DNA from: Paramecium sonneborni
Taxonomy: Eukaryota > Ciliophora > Oligohymenophorea > Peniculida > Parameciidae
Direction: 5' to 3'
DNA length: 64,000 bases
Assembly (NCBI GenBank): GCA_905182985.1
Contig: CAJJDN010000021.1
Coordinates: 590,802-654,801, forward strand
The notes beneath the pieces were generated by a model, which saw nothing but the letters and a program-made list of their open reading frames with translations, had not been told where the DNA came from and searched no databases. Positions 25,000 through 37,930 of the stretch are shown here, one piece after another. Positions within the stretch are counted from its first letter, which is position 1. Each line of letters opens with the position of its first letter. The position numbers were made by a program, and so were the translations under genes.

Positions 25000-26600
25000 A
25001 TGGGCAAAATGTTTTGGAAGGATTGGCATTTACGAACTTAAATCTGTATGATCTAATTTGGCATTTCAATTTTTACAATAGGTTTAATTGCTGTCTCAAC
25101 TTATTCTACAATGTATTATATTTCTGAATTCTATATGGAAACATCAGAACATGTTTTTTAAAAATAATTTGGAAAATGGACAAAAATAATGATGTCACAT
25201 AACATCCAAAGAGTATAATAGACCTTATTTAGAAGTCAACAACAAATTGTTAAGGTAAATGCTTTGTATTAAATGACTCAGTAAATAATGCAAAGTTCAT
25301 TATAATAACCAACTTCGTGTCTTAATGAGTATAATCTTTTGGATGTATATGCTTATAGTGCATCTTTTTGTTATATGATTTATAAAGATACTAAACCGAA
25401 TAAAGTCCTATAGAATCTTAAAAATCTTTGCTCATTTTTGTCAGAATCTGTACTTTTTTTAGACTAAGACTTTGATATTATACTAGCCTCATCAAATGAT
25501 ATACATTTTTTCACAGTTTGGCCTGGGTTTTTTTTATCTAATGATTATAATCCTTAAGATAGAATCTGGTATGTATAACATTTAGAACAATTGCAATTGC
25601 ATAATAACCATAATCTAACTTATTTTAGTGAACCTCATATTCATTGGACTTGGAATCTCTTAATGATAGCTTAAACCAAAAGTTTATTAAATACAAACGG
25701 ATAACTTGATGGAGTTATAGCTTCTCATGTTAATTTCAGCTAATTTAATTATTCAGATGACTAAGTTAGTTTTACAATAATAAATCCTACAGGTCGAATA
25801 TTATTAAGCTCTTTGAATGTCACTTAATATTCAAATATATATGATTCTAACATTACTAATCTAGGATATCAAGATTATTAACAGATTGTAAATTAGGCCA
25901 AGGGTTAAGACACAGAAAGTAATTGTAATTCCACTGTTTGGAAGAATTAAGGTTATTTATGTAGAAAAACTTATGATTAATAAGAAGAAGAACTTATTAG
26001 TACTAAAAATATGGAGGCAGCAGGATTGATTTTAATTATGTAAAATTGAAGAGATATTTTAGGTAAACCAAACTCTCTAAATATTAAATGGAATTTAAGA
26101 ATATGTTTAATACTTTCTAATCTTAATTAAACAACATATTAGTTGGTACTATATTAGGCTTTATTCTTTATATGCTTTCATCTTTATTTATTACTACTTG
26201 TGTGGTTATTTTTTTATTTAATCCTATTATTAGAATCATTAATTATACATCACAGTAATTATTTAGAGAAAGTCTTAATAAAAAAAATATTTTTTATAAA
26301 AAAAACAATTTTTCTTTTTTTGAAAATTTATCAACTTCATAATTATTGAATGATTTACAATAATCATTTAATAGATTAATCCACATTACATCTAATTAAA
26401 AAAAAACAGATATATGCTAATTAATAGAAGGCTTTAAATATCCATATAGGAGATGGAAGTTAAAGTAAAATAGTAAAAATGTCCGAAAAGATACTTCTAA
26501 GTTATTAAATAATATTTAAAATGAAGAAACCTTAAAACTTTAAAGTTTTGTAATTAAACAATTAATGATATCAGAGTTAAAAATAGATGGTTGTTTCTGA
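25000..26600 (+). CDS. membrane receptor-like protein with Cache-like ectodomain
   Basis: 525 residues with one intron (26040-26062). Layout: short cytoplasmic N-terminus, membrane segment at residues ~16-37, a large extracellular domain of about 310 residues, a second membrane segment near residues 370-400 (GTILGFILYMLSSLFITT) and a ~120-residue cytoplasmic tail. The ectodomain contains a DRIWYV motif followed by FSEPHIHW, resembling the D-R-WY and S-x-P motifs of double Cache sensor domains. The tail has no recognisable kinase or cyclase. It could sense a small ligand; assignment is from topology and short motifs only. Confidence 0.65.
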
Positions 26601-26931
26601 AAAAATTATTATTCTATTTTATTTGAATCCTTAATCTTATTAAATTTAGTTAATATGATGATTTTTAGTATTAAAAATATAATTTTTATTATTTTTTTAA
26701 TCGAATTGATTATTATTAATCAATTTATAATATCTTTTTATATTAAAAAATTCTAATATTATTTTTTGTTATTTAATACTTAGTGTTATTTAATAACATA
26801 ATGTTTTTTTAATCATAATGAACTTTTTATATCTAATTTAATGAAGTTCAGAATAAAAAATAGCATAATAGAATTAGAAATTTAATGAATATTTTTGAAT
26901 GATTAATAAATTAATTTATTTAATTAATAGA
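26601..26931. other. intergenic, AT-rich
   Basis: Between two plus-strand genes. No coding signal; homopolymeric A/T runs only. Presumably the terminator of the receptor-like gene and the promoter of the next. Confidence 0.5.
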
Positions 26932-28406
26932 ATGGCTAATATACCTTAGTTTTAGATTAAGTTCGAATTCAGTCAACGTAGTCTTTAGTCATTAAACAAT
27001 CCTTATGTCCATCTAGATGTAGGGTGCTAATTTAATTAAGAAGATATTTAAAGACCTTAAGTGTGTCCAGTCTGTCAGATTTAAAGCAACTAAATTGAAT
27101 AGGATAGTCAATTGATTGTTATGCTTGAATAAAAAAATGAGAAATAATTAGTTTATGATAAAATAAACAAGACGATCATTTAGATGAAAAGGAAACATTA
27201 CACATTTGACACAATAAGTACAGATGAAGAAGTGAAACAATTATAAATAAAATACTATGAAAGGTTGAGAAAAGATCAAAGTCTAACTATGAATAAGATT
27301 TAAGAAATGAATCAAGAGGTATTTTTAAATTTAATATTAAAGAGAAATCAAACTTATTTTAATTATCTTAAACATCTTCCAGAACGCGAAAAACTACCAA
27401 TTTTAATAGGAGTTATAAACAATAAGTTATTGCTGTTTTATCATGCATATAAAATAAATGTGAGTTTATCATTGATAGATTCTACTAATCCTAAAATAAG
27501 ATAAAAATTGAGATCATAAACTCATGGAATTCTATAATAAATTGTGTTATTAGAATATAATATATATTTCCTTTACACAAAATAGAACATATCAACCTTA
27601 TACAAAGGAGATTTAAATTAAATTTTTTAAAATCCTTCTCAAAATATGGATCCATAATTTTTTATATTATCATTACCAAATTTTAAAATAGATGGCCCTG
27701 CTCGATTGATATAAATTGGAGATAAAGACCTTATTATGATTGGAAGTAAGATATTTAAATTAAAGTATTTTAGCCAAAATATGCCATTCAATAACATCAA
27801 ATATTATATATTAAAATCATAAAATTGAACTTTTAAAAGCTAATGCATTTTGTCATATATTTAATAATAATTAAATACTTGTCGTAAATTAGGAGGAAAA
27901 AGATGAAAAAAAGATGGCTAATTACTTTTGTTATGATTTTTCATAATAAAAATGTTAGTAAAGTAAGGTAGAAACTCTAAATTTGTATAATTAATATGAC
28001 AATTATTTGATTTTTGCAGATAAAATGATTTTATATAAAACATCAGAATTACAAAATGAAAGATGTGAGCTTTAATAATTTTTCAGTTGGCCTGCAAATC
28101 AAAAAGGAATTTAACCACAAAGAAATACAATTAATGTCGCTAATCATCAAAGTTACATGTAACCAGTTAAAATTACATCAACTTAAAAGCAAATCAATAA
28201 TATAACTTGTTAATTTATAGGAATTAAATTACCAAAGAAGTCAGAATTAGAGGAAAAGAAGAGATTAGAATAGTAAAAGATGTAATATTGATCAGTTATT
28301 AATAAATAGTATAAATCAAGAAATTGAAGAAGATGAAACAGATGTATTTCCAGCCTTGTTAGTGTATAATGGCTCGACAAATTCATTTGAAGTTGAACTT
28401 ATTTGA
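26932..28406 (+). CDS. protein of unknown family, 472 residues
   Basis: Three exons with introns 27746-27773 and 28282-28309. The second intron matters: without it the frame ends 38 codons early, with it a well-coded acidic C-terminus follows (QEIEEDETDVFPALLVYNG). N-terminal part has a CPVCQ motif but no matching second pair for a zinc finger. The middle, residues ~120-330, looks globular (KHLPEREKLPILIGVI, ARLIQIGDKDLIMIGT). No signal peptide or membrane segment. Family not recognised. The next gene starts 69 bp downstream in the same direction. Confidence 0.7.
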
Positions 28407-28475
28407 TTATTTTTATCAAAGAGGCATGTTTAAACAGATAGTTAATTAAAATTATTATTTAATTTAATAATTTCT

Positions 28476-29565
28476 ATGAGATAATCAAGAGGAAGGAAAA
28501 TTGATACTTCCAATTCAGAATCTGAAATATATTAAAATTTAGGGCCAATTCTAAATAAACCAGGAAATGTTCAAAAATAATAAAATGGAAAGAATTAAGG
28601 TAAACCAAAAAGTCAAACATAAAAGAAATCATAAACTAATCTAAAAAATCAAGAAAATAAGTTGACAAAAAAAATGAAAGAATATGAGAAATAAATCTAA
28701 GAATTACGATAGTAATTGTAAGATGATTAAGCAAATTAATAATATATTGATAGTTTCAATACTACAAAGTAAATATTCAAATTATTAAATTCAGAGAGTA
28801 ATATGATAAACTCATATAGACATATGAAGAGACAATACATTAACTTAAATAGACAGAACTAAATTTATTAGAAGAATTACAAGGACAGAGTGAAATAGCA
28901 AAAGATGCTTTAAATAAATTATATCAATATTAATAGGAATACAATGGTGAGCAAGAAGAATTAAGATAATATTATGAATGTATATATTATAAACTATTGA
29001 GAAATGATAAAAGATAAAGAGAAGGAATTAACATAGAAGTATGAAATATAATTGTAGTAATTGGAAATGATGAATTAGAGTTAAAGAATATCGGAACCTA
29101 AATTTGCTTAAGAACTTTAAAAGAAATTAAAAGATATGGCAACAAAAGAAGAATTGTATTTGGAAGAAATAGAGATTTTGAAAAATAAATTAAATTAAAA
29201 AAAGTCTTCTGTTAAAGAGAAAGTATTATTAATTAATTTAAATTTTTAGGAGTTAAGATAAAAATTAATTGATTTAGAAGTGAAATTGTAAGATTGGGAC
29301 GATAATTTGGATCGATGTAAATAATTAGAATATGAAAACTAATGTCTTTAAAGTAAAATAAAGTAATTGGAGAAATAAATTCAAAGAAAAGAAGAAAAAG
29401 AGAGAAGATTGAGAGATGAATGGAATAAATAGTATTAAGATTTGTAAACTGAAGTTAAAGTATAGAGTAAATGTAATTTAGTATTGGAAAAATGAAATGG
29501 ATAAAGTCATAATGGAAAACAATCTTGTTCTTTCTAAAATAACTCCATCCAAAAAAAAATATTGA
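28476..29565 (+). CDS. coiled-coil protein, family unknown
   Basis: 330 residues, five exons. Introns 28769-28794 (ends CAG), 28980-29001 (ends GAG), 29223-29249 (27 nt, TGA-free, ends TAG) and 29460-29481 (ends TAG); together they give an uninterrupted frame ending SKITPSKKKY. After a basic, Gln/Lys/Ser-rich N-terminus the protein is a continuous coiled coil (for example ELLEELQGQ-like and IQRKEEKERRLRDEW segments). Tail-to-tail with CCT5, 87 bp apart. Confidence 0.7.
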
Positions 29566-29652
29566 TTATAATTAAAGAAGTTTTGAATTTTTCGATATCT
29601 GGAAGATGTATTAAATAATTTGTATTTTTGAACATTTGTTTTTTATTAATAC

Positions 29653-31367
29653 TCAATAGTCATCAGGAGCAATTACATCATCTATTTTCAAAATCATTTT
29701 AACAACTTAAGTGGCTAATTAAATTTATTATTTCTTTGAGCTTAAAGTTTCATAAATTTTTTATTCTTTCATATCGCTTGTACCCTACAAAATAAAATTG
29801 AAAGAAATACTAATTCCATACAATCAATTCCGATTCTAGGATTCTTTTCTGCTAACTATCTAGATTTTGCTTGAGCTACAGATGTAATTGGATTAAGACC
29901 ACAATTATCTGCTAAGCAATTAGGAATTCCTTCTAGAGCATCAGCAAATGATCTTACAGCATATTATTCAACTGAAGATACCTAAAATAAATATTAAAAT
30001 AAATGTACTTCATCAGCATATTATAAAACTTAGAGAGCACAAGCTAATTCTGCAGACCCTCCACCATAAACTATTCTATTATCTTTGATTAAATTTCTAA
30101 TGACACAAATGGCATCATGAATAGATCTTTTAGCTTCATCAACAATCATTTAACTGCCCCCTCTAATGAGAATTGTAACAGCTTTAGTGCATTAACAATT
30201 TTCGATTACAAGCATTCTTTCATTAGATGTTCCAAATTGAACTTCTCTAATAGATCCTGCTTTTCCTAATTTTTAAGGTGTAATTTCTTAGAATCTAGGA
30301 ATAATTCTAGCACCAGTAGCCATTGCAATTAATTCAACATCTGTACCTGATACCCATCTTACAGCAGGTAATTCATTCTATAATAATAAATGATTTGCTT
30401 CATCATCAAATCCCCATTAACATAATGCAATATTAGCACCACTATTTTTAACAAGTTTAACCATATCAACAAAGTATTATTATTCTTATTAGTAAAGTTT
30501 TTTATAATCTTCTGCATTAGAAATATTAATATTATGTTTAGTTTTAGGTTTTGGTGGTTCAAATGGACAAGTTAATAAACAAATTTTAGCATCAGTTACT
30601 TCTTTTTTCATTTATGGATGACTCATATCTTTATCAATAAGAATACCAGAAATTAGTCTGGTATCTTCAACACTGCCTCCAGTTTTAGTTTAAATTTTAA
30701 TCAAATCTAAATTGACATCTTTTCTTGTAAGATCTGCAACATCTAAAACAGCAGTTACAGCTATCTTTCCAAGTTCTCTTTTTCTTTTTGATACAACTTT
30801 AGATCCTAAAGCAGTACATGCAGCTTAAATAAGTGCTTCATGATCATTTTGTTAAATATCTATTTCTTCAGCAATTTAATCCAAATGTTCTAAATTTAAT
30901 ATGTAATTTAACTTATAGCAACATCACAAGCTCTATCAAATCCATCACTAATTTTTAATGGATGTATTCCCTTATCTAACAATGTTAATGCTTATTCTAA
31001 TAATTTGCCAGCTAATACAACTACTCCTGTTGTACCATCTCCTATCTCTGCATCTTATGATTATGACAATTCAACTAATAATTTTGCTGTTGGATGTTAT
31101 ATTTCCTAATTATTTTATTATTCAATTATTTTTTACCATTTTTTCTACTATTGTTGCACCATCATTTGTTACAGATACATCTCCATCAGCAGATACTAAC
31201 ATCTTATCCATACCTTTTGGACCAAGAGAAGATGATAAAGTATTAGCTATTGCTTTAGCAGCCAATATATTGCTTTTATATGCTTCCAATCCCTTCATTC
31301 TTTTCTTTGATCCTTGCTCTCTCAATATTATATAAGGTCTGCCATAATCATCAAATGCCAAACTCAT
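29653..31367 (-). CDS. CCT5: chaperonin TRiC/CCT subunit epsilon
   Basis: 535 residues, against 541 in human. Group II chaperonin motifs are intact: [35 protein letters not shown] and, in the C-terminal equatorial domain, VYGGGSAEL. Epsilon identity is supported by the N-terminus [11 protein letters not shown] and by [20 protein letters not shown] and VPRFQEI-like segments of the apical domain. Introns 29785-29810, 29982-30008, 30890-30912 and 31106-31136. The one at 30890 begins GTT, not GTA, and is fixed by the conserved helix VAI..HLDQI. The one at 29982 is 27 nt and TGA-free. CCT folds actin and tubulin in the cytosol. Divergent from the next gene. Confidence 0.97.
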
Positions 31368-31749
31368 ATTTTAAATAAATATTTTTTAATTTAATCACTG
31401 CTTCCAAATTACCCGGAGAAATTTAATTCATATAAAAGAAATATTTTATTCATTATTATTATTATATGTACTTAATATAATTTTAATTTAAACTCTTTTA
31501 CCATAATAATTAATTAATATGATAAATCGATTATCTTCATAATCATTCAAAACCAATACATAACAATATCCTATCCATTCCTTTATCAAATTTAATAGAA
31601 AACGTTCTTGTGAATGTTTAGATTGTGGATTATACAATAAAAAAATGTTATATGTAACAACAATACTACCATTGTTTCAACCCTATCATCATATCATAAT
31701 TAAACAAAAAGAATAAAAAGAAAAATTATAGTAAAGAAAACGAATCAAA
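31368..31749. other. shared upstream region of two divergent genes
   Basis: About 380 bp between the starts of CCT5 (minus) and the gene at 31750 (plus), so it should contain both promoters. An in-frame ATG at 31645 could extend the plus-strand gene by 35 codons, but the extension is low-complexity and I prefer 31750. Confidence 0.5.
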
Positions 31750-32757
31750 ATGAGTAATAAAAGACATCTCATTTAAAAGAAAACTATCATCGATATAATG
31801 TAATAACAATAATATTAACAAAAAAAAAAATCAAATAGGCATCATAATACTGTATTTTACAATCATAAGGCTAATAATATATCTAATCAATCAAGTCTAT
31901 ATTCTATTGAAGCTGTCTAAACTCCTACTAAACATAATTAAAAGTCTTCCATCATTTTTCATAGGTACAATTCCTTTTCTCCTCATAAACTTTTTACTGA
32001 TAAAAAAAATTTAAAACTTTAAACATTCTCTCAAAGACTTAAAACATTCTATTTACCTATTACAGCTCCTTTTGAATCATAATTAATTCTTAGACTATAA
32101 CTAGTTGATGATGGAAAAATTAAATTAATCAAAAAAACTGGTTCATAAGATGATTTCATAATTAAACTTAGACTTAATAAATTTGAAGAAGATGATAAAA
32201 AAAACGAAGATTAATCTACTTAAAATATAGTTAATTTTCATATTTTATAATAAGAAGATGAAGAAGAAGATGAACAAACAGAAGATGAAAATATCCTTAA
32301 TATTAAATAAGTAACTATTTCTAATACAAAAAAAACCTATAAAAATATTTTAAAATATAATCCAAGAACTCTACAAAGTTTAGTTGATAAATCATAATTA
32401 GGATAAAGCAAAATTAAAGATTTTATGGCACCCTGTTCCAAATATCATAAACAAAACAAAACAGAACAAAGAATCACTATTAACAACATATCTCCATTTA
32501 TCAATAATATCAGTAGATGTTCTCCTATATCTTCTAATAAATTGTTAGATGAAAAAAGAAAAAAACCAAAAATTAAACTCCTACCATTATAAAATAGCAA
32601 CCCTTTTTCAAAATTCAATCTTACTAATATTTCGCCAACTACTTAATCTAGAACTAAACCATATCCAAAAAAAGCTCCTGTTAGAAATATCTTCAACGCA
32701 CCTCTAAAAAAACATCAAAAAAATATTACTTTTGGATAATTGTTGATAAAAGTTTGA
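31750..32757 (+). CDS. low-complexity basic/acidic protein, unknown
   Basis: Single exon, 335 residues. Polar throughout, with a Lys/Asn/Ser-rich N-terminus, a strongly acidic stretch near residue 180 (EDEEEDEQTEDE) and several Ser-Pro, Thr-Pro and Ala-Pro sites in the C-terminal half. No fold or motif recognised; probably mostly disordered and perhaps phosphorylated. Codon usage and the clean TGA support a real gene. Confidence 0.65.
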
Positions 32758-32916
32758 TTTCTCAGATTAATTAAAATATAAATTATTTATTCTCATGAAT
32801 AAAATATACTCTTAAAAATGTTTAAATTGGAATTTTTACTTATTTTACTAAAAAATTCAAATTATTAAATCTTAAATTATTCCTAATTTACTTTATTTAC
32901 TATATTTCTTTTTATT

Positions 32917-33564
32917 TCAGACATTTGAATAATATTTTACAATAATTGTTATGTTGGCTTGATAGAAAATTATTTGTTTTATTAATTCAATTTATGAACA
33001 AATATTCCAATATAAATTTTCAAGATTACCTTTAATAATTGATATTAAATAATTAAATAATAGTTTATAATTTTTCCATCCTTAAGTTGTTTTTTTATTT
33101 TGACTTAAATCATCAAGAGTTCTTTAATATTATTATCTAAATGTATAAAGAATTGAAGTTTCTATTATTGGAAAATAGAAGTGAATAGAGTAAAATCTAT
33201 TATTTAATCTTTTTTCATTTTGTTTTTAGAAGGTCTAAACATTTATAGAATTTGAACTCATAATGTATTTTTTTTCTAGAGAGAAAAAAAGCTAGAATTA
33301 TATAAATATATTGTTATATGAAAAGTTATAAATAAAATAAGAAGATTTATTTTTTTTAAATTATTTTCTTTCTGGAAAGCTAATAAGCAAATCTAAAATC
33401 TACCCTAATAAATGCAGCTTCAAATCACTACTAAAGTTAAAAATATTATCTATTGCAAATTGATTCCTTTCTAAAGTATAATCTATTTGAAATTCTTCTT
33501 GAGTATTATTATTTGATAATTTTATAATACTTATGACATACTTAATTTTTTAACATATGCTCAT
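32917..33564 (-). CDS. hypothetical protein, 215 residues
   Basis: A TGA-free frame of 215 codons with ATG start and TGA stop on the minus strand. Composition looks coding, especially the C-terminal 110 residues (LDDLSQNKKTTQGWKNYKLL and following helices). It is rich in Ile, Phe, Asn and Tyr. No family recognised. There could be an intron near the 5' end. Convergent with the gene ending at 32757. Confidence 0.45.
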
Positions 33565-34776
33565 TTAAATCTAAAAAATGCAGCAAACTTATATTCTATT
33601 CTTCTAAATCAAAACTAGAATTATTTCAACTCAATCATATTTATGATTGAAATATAAATTCAAACTCTTATATATATAATATTTGTTAAAAAAGTAATTT
33701 TTCGAAAATATTTAAATTTTAAGTTAAGATAATATTATTAATTCATGTGATTTAAATATTTTCCAAAAATATTTCATATCCTCTGAACTTTATGAAAATG
33801 ATATTTCAATATTATTATTTAGTATGAAAAAAATTAAAATTAAAATTAAAAAAAAAAAGAGAAATCAAATTATTATATTTATTTTTGGTATTTCTCTTAA
33901 TAAAATAATTAAATATTATTTCTTAATGATTTATCAATGCAAATAATTATAAAAGGCTTTATCAATATGTAAAAAAAGCAAAATGTCAAAGAAATAGAAT
34001 GTTTGATTATGACTTAAAAGAATTACAACAGGTTTTAATAATTTATAATTTATTAATAATAAGTTATTCTATGTTGTAAAATTAATCTAAAATAATTAAC
34101 TTAATTTTATCGAATTTAATACAGTTATGTGTTTTGACAGTGAGAAATCTAAATTCATAATTTTAACTTATATGAAATAATTATGAGTTAAAAATATCTT
34201 AAAAATAACAATTAGAATATATTTATTGAGACTAAATATTTTAATATTACGCATTTATGAAAATAAAAAAAGGAAAAATAAGTTAGAGATCAATTTAAAA
34301 GAGCTGTTAATAGAAGTGTGTATCCTGACTTAGTTGATAGGTATTTAGTTTAAGAATGAGTTCCACTTTTTTGAAAAATAAAAAATGGTGTTTTTCTAAT
34401 TGGTTAAACAACAACTGATTAGGCAACTCGATCATTGTTTCCACGAGTATTAGACCTACTATATTTAATTAATAATAAAAATACCTTATGGTTTAATGAT
34501 CTAATGTAATTTTATATGTCTAAATTGTATTAACTTGTTGAATTTATATAATTGTGTGAAATGTGCAAGCTTCGTCATTTATATTAAGAGATTCTTCCTA
34601 GTATAATTTACTGTATAAATACTTATTAATTAAGATGAGTTTGTAATAATATAGCATTTGACTATTATAAAGGTTTTGTTTATTTTTTGGCATTTGAACA
34701 GCATAGCATTTTATAAAATATAAAAATAAATTAAAATGGTTTTTTATTTTTAAAAAATTTAATTTTTGTAATTAAA
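33565..34776. other. 1.2 kb without an assigned gene
   Basis: Very AT-rich. The only coding-like piece is a plus-strand segment at 34261-34359 that reads RDQFKRAVNRSVYPDLVDRY and then TGA; it has no ATG and an in-frame TGA directly before it, so it would have to be an exon or a remnant. The rest shows nothing I can support. Confidence 0.4.
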
Positions 34777-35949
34777 TCAACATGCTTGTCTACTTATGAA
34801 TGATTGATTGATAAGGCTCCATAAACTTTAATGTTAGAAACAATAAACAACACCTCCTCTTTTTTATTATGTTGTTTATCTATTCAAATCACAAAAACAA
34901 ACATTTGTTGAGGTTGCACTAATGCCATATTTTGAATGATCTTTAGTGTACGAAAATGAAAATGCCTAAATAAATATAAAAAATGTACTCCATGTTATCT
35001 GACTAAATTAGAATAAGATTTAGGAACTTAATCACAAACAGGTGCCTATAGACCACCAGTTCCATTACCCCAAGTTTCCATTATCAAATCTATACCTAAA
35101 GCAGGAGCTACAACATCAGCATAAAAGTCTTCAATAAGATTTTCATTTTTAGTATAAGCAGTTAAAGTAAATCCTCCTTTGGAAGAGATTTTAATAGAGT
35201 CTTATAATGCAGCCTATAATATAAATTAATAAAATTACTGATAATACAGTTCCAGATTCTGTTTTATAAGTTTTAGTTCTTGAATTTGTTTTTAACTGAT
35301 ATAATTGAGGGAATGCTGTGGCAAATGCAGCAGGACTATTAGCACGATTTGTTAAGGTTTCAGCTATAATATATTCTGTTGCCAATCTATTAGCTTCAGT
35401 AGTAGTTATAGACAAGCACATGTAATGTTGGCCATAAACTTAAGAAGAAGAAGGCATACCTAATACAATTTAACTAAAATAATTTAAAATGTTTTTTTAC
35501 TCGTATGCGTCATCAAGCATTGGGAAAGTTGGAGTTGAGTGAGAGATAAGAAATGCATCTCCATTTATATTGGCACTCAAAATACCCTTTGAATGAGCTC
35601 TATCTGAGATAGTATTCTTATTCCAAGGTTAATCACTCCATAAAACACTCATAATATTATCATTATGAAAATCGATCTAGGCTATAGTTCTTTATAATGG
35701 TGATGTTAAATCATCGAGTTGGTCGGTTTACCAATCAAAAGTTCCACAATTATTTTAAGCATCACAATACAAATAATCCATTCCTTTCTTTAATAAAATT
35801 TGTTTACCTCTTACACTAAAAGTTTTATCTGTTGGCATTTTCAAAATAAACCACCAATCTATAGCATTTCCGCTATGATCAATACAAGTCTATCCAATAA
35901 CAAGGAGGAACAATGAGGAAAAAAGTACAAGACTTTTTAAAGAAGACAT
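34777..35949 (-). CDS. DNASE2: deoxyribonuclease II
   Basis: 362 residues after removing introns 34966-34988, 35214-35247 and 35474-35500; human DNase II has 360. A cleavable signal peptide (SLVLFSSLFLLVIG) is followed by DHSGNAIDWWFILKMP, as in the CYGDSGQPVDWF start of the mature enzyme. The first catalytic His is in the HSKGIL motif (~residue 119), and the second active-site motif is DHSKYG (~315), equivalent to EDHSKW. CDLNR and QKRGGVVYC continue the alignment. DNase II is a divalent-cation-independent acid endonuclease of lysosomes or phagosomes, fitting a bacterivorous ciliate that must digest prey DNA. Confidence 0.95.
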
Positions 35950-36226
35950 TTTGACGTAATTTATGAAGAAATTATTGTTTATAATTAAGAATTTATTGCC
36001 TTTTAATTTATAAATTACTAATATATTTATTCACTCAAATTAATGTTTTTCAAATTAGTTCATCTTGATATATATTAAACTCAAATTTTATTATTTATAT
36101 CATTATAGCTTTGATTCTTTTCATAATCAGTTTACTAGATTATTAAATGAAAAATTGATTTCTGAATTTTATCATGAATATTTTTAAAAAACATAAAATA
36201 ATAAATACAAATAAATGAAAAATATA

Positions 36227-37465
36227 TCAAATATTATCAAAGTTAGGCATTTTTGGTCTTAAAATCTTTACTGGATAGACTACTTAATTTGAACTATTTT
36301 TTTTCTGGTAATTATTTTCTTTTTAAATAATTAATTATTTTTTTGAGTTTTATCCTGAAGGAGGAAGTATTTAAAAAGTTTTTGTCAGAATCTTTTAATT
36401 ATGATTCGTTGTTTAATTCTAAAGATTTGAAGTAGGAATTTAAGATTAATTTATAAATGGCTAGGCAATCAATGGTTATTGCATTTATTTTGAATTGCTA
36501 GTACTTCTTTAAGTAGATCTTTGAGAAGGAGTGTTTTTCCTTTAAGGTACACTTTCAGGTATATTTTCTTTATTAACCGAAAAAGATTTTAGCCCAAATT
36601 TTCTATTTGCACCATCCTTAGTAAAAACTGCATTTGATCCCTAATTAAATGTTTTATAATACCTTCAAAATTGATTTAAATTAATTGAGAGGATTATGCT
36701 TTTATTAGACATGTTAATCTATCCAACCAATTAAGGAAATATAAGATTTATTATTAATTTTTTAGAACTCTGTTGGTTGTATGTAAATCTAATCTATTTA
36801 TTATGATTGAGCATTGAAAAATGTATTTATGATAAGAATTTCGTCTTGACTAGTATTAGGTTATCTAAAATATTATAAATTATAAATAAAACATTTCCCA
36901 TTTTTTTGAGAGAGTTTCTGGATTAAGCAATTTCTCAATTTAATTTAGAACATTAAAAAATGATGTTTTAATTTCTAAATCACTTCTTCTTGAGTTCAAA
37001 TATTCTAGAGTCTTATAAAGTGACCATTTGAATCTTAAGTTAATAATTAACTATCATACTTATTCATTAGATAAATAGTAACTAGAGAGCAAGCTCTACT
37101 TTAACCATGTAAAGAGGTTATTAAACAACTCTAACCTAAAGTAACACTTTCCTCTATAAACTCATAAACATTATTTACAAAGTCTTTTGAGACAACTATC
37201 TTGATTAAAATACAAATCTTTACTTCTGGCTAGTCTTCTGGCCATTAAAATGAGAAATACATAATCCCTATGTTTTCTAAAAGATTTTCAATAGAATCAG
37301 ACGAACAATTAACTATATAGCCGATTTTATTTGCTACAATAAATTCTATGTCCTTGATTGTTAAATTAAAATAAATACTTTTGCTGCATATTCATCACCT
37401 ATGTATAAACCATCCTTCACTTTACAAGCACCAAATATAATTTATTGTTGTGGTTATGCACTCAT
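36227..37465 (-). CDS. dual-specificity-phosphatase-like pseudophosphatase
   Basis: About 378 residues. Introns: 36641-36662 (TAG), 36865-36892 (GTT..TAG), 37034-37059 (AAG), 37353-37378 (AAG), and an optional 24-nt one at 37200-37223 (AAG). The first ~165 residues are a DSP/MKP-type domain, ending in the typical KWSLYKTLEYLNSRR and LEI segment. The signature loop reads LITSLHGQSRAC, where active enzymes have VHCxxGxSRS: the catalytic Cys (about residue 105) is Ser, though the Arg is kept. It should therefore bind but not hydrolyse phospho-residues, as STYX proteins do. The C-terminal half is Gln/Ser/Asn-rich and unstructured. An active relative lies at 51768-52621. Confidence 0.82.
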
Positions 37466-37930
37466 TAAATATATATTATATTTTATAATCTAATTATCAA
37501 TGAATTTTAAATTATTTTTAAATATTTCTGATTGTTAAAATAATATTAATTTATGAATATTCTTATGATTATAATTCACAAAACTTTTTTTTTTCTTTTA
37601 AATTGGTCTAAATATGTCATTTTGATATATTCTTATCAAATTCATTGTTTTTAATCTTTTCCTCTCATAAGAAAATAATTTTGTCCATCAAAAACCTGTA
37701 CATAGTAATTTTATTTTGTTTAAGTTATTATTAGCTTTTGAATTTAATGAAATGAACATAAAGAAAGCAGAAAAGAAAATATCCATAAATCTGATGGCAA
37801 ATTTTGGTATATTTCATATAAAATACAGTAAATTACAAGTGTGATTAATATTCAGTTTTTATTGAAGAAATAAATCAATAAGCTAAAAAAATTAACAAAA
37901 CATCCCAAGCTTTTGTAATATTCTAATGAG
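37466..37930. other. intergenic, no gene seen
   Basis: AT-rich. The plus-strand frame of the broken gene that follows is TGA-free from about 37860, so its true 5' part may begin here, but no clear start can be chosen. Confidence 0.4.

Noticed and set aside
30958..31335. A 125-residue Leu-rich plus-strand ORF
   Set aside because: Antisense shadow of CCT5 exons; the minus strand carries conserved chaperonin motifs.
36350..36800. A plus-strand frame reading like a helical protein
   Set aside because: Its frame stays open only by chance; the minus strand is the C-terminal part of the phosphatase-like protein, with two introns consistent with one frame.
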